From positions 1 through 6,106 of the forward strand of contig CAYOEZ010000263.1 of the NCBI GenBank assembly GCA_964402955.1: a DNA stretch of 6,106 bases. The letters are read 5' to 3'. Position 1 is the first letter of the stretch. Every line of letters begins with the position of its first letter. Positions 5,926 through 6,106 of this stretch are shown here, piece after piece. This stretch comes from CAYOEZ01 sp964402955. GTDB taxonomy: Bacteria > Chloroflexota > DTOL01 > DAOUCN01. A program made the translations under genes and the position numbers. The notes under the pieces are model-generated. The model was given only the letters and a program-made list of their open reading frames with translations, was not told the origin of the DNA and did not search any database.

Positions 5926-5978
5926 ATATCACTACGCTGCTGCGGAAAGCCCACCCATCCGCGACATGCGCCGACGCC

Positions 5979-6022
5979 AGACCACCAGGGCGCGCTGCTA
6001 TTGCGCTCTAGTGGTCTTTTTT
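5979..6022 (+). terminator. Operon intrinsic terminator after metK
   Basis: AGACCAC (5979-5985) pairs with GTGGTCT (6011-6017). After one C/A mismatch, AGGGCGC (5987-5993) pairs with GCGCTCT (6003-6009) with one G:U. The 9-base loop is at 5994-6002. T residues 6017-6022 follow directly. This is a strong rho-independent terminator 53 bases after the metK stop. The left flank has no A-tract, so it should act only on the plus strand. Confidence 0.95.
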
Positions 6023-6106
6023 CTGACGCCCCAATGACGCGTAATTTTTCCCAGGTAGTGTATCATATTGTGTGTAAGCTGTCTTGACGGGAGAAGACAA
6101 TAGGCG
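6023..6106. other. Window-edge intergenic segment, no gene supported
   Basis: After the terminator this segment is AT-richer than the genes. It holds a TATCAT (6061-6066) and a TTGACG (6084-6089) that could be fragments of promoters for a gene beyond the window. GTCTT (6081-6085) and AAGAC (6094-6098) form a weak 5-bp dyad. None of these is complete enough to call a promoter or operator. Confidence 0.4.

Noticed and set aside
5942..5962. Hairpin GCGGA/TCCGC just after metK
   Set aside because: Only 5 bp with an 11-base loop and no T-tract. The convincing terminator is the one at 5979-6022.
6034..6066. Promoter for a downstream gene (ATGACG at 6034-6039 with TATCAT at 6061-6066)
   Set aside because: Spacing of 21 bases is too long and both hexamers are weak. 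The downstream gene is not in the window, so it cannot be judged.

Overview
The window is a stretch of GC-rich bacterial chromosome carrying one compact, same-strand operon for S-adenosylmethionine (SAM) synthesis and recycling. It is headed by a SAM-sensing riboswitch and closed by a strong intrinsic terminator. Lineage cannot be fixed from this sequence alone. The short, thermophile/archaeal-type SAH hydrolase, this style of PfkB kinase and the use of transcription-attenuating S-box control would fit Chloroflexota, but that is a guess from recalled family resemblance.

Layout: 1-70, no recognised feature. 71-100, a near-consensus promoter with an extended -10. 130-240, a SAM-I (S-box) aptamer. 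233-292, a mutually exclusive antiterminator/terminator pair. 347-1387, mtnA (methylthioribose-1-phosphate isomerase family). 1424-2371, a PfkB/ribokinase-family kinase, possibly adenosine kinase. 2413-2487, a long palindromic REP/BIME-like repeat. 2518-3357, a GNAT-family acetyltransferase of unknown substrate. 3370-4629, ahcY (S-adenosylhomocysteine hydrolase). 4642-4677, a perfect 10-bp inverted repeat. 4711-5925, metK (SAM synthetase). 5979-6022, an intrinsic terminator. 6023-6106, an edge segment with no gene that can be supported.

The genes fit together as follows. MetK makes SAM from methionine and ATP. Methyltransferases turn SAM into S-adenosylhomocysteine, which AhcY splits into homocysteine and adenosine. 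The PfkB kinase would fit as the enzyme that traps adenosine as AMP and pulls the reversible AhcY reaction forward. MtnA handles the other SAM by-product branch (methylthioadenosine, or possibly 5'-deoxyadenosine) after phosphorolysis. All five genes lie behind one SAM-responsive off-switch, so high SAM should shut down both its synthesis and its salvage. The GNAT gene is the piece that this logic does not explain.

I see no CRISPR array, tRNA, rRNA, transposase or phage gene. The system is mostly known biology in a neat arrangement. The least explained elements are the GNAT gene, the repeat in front of it and the hairpin in front of metK.
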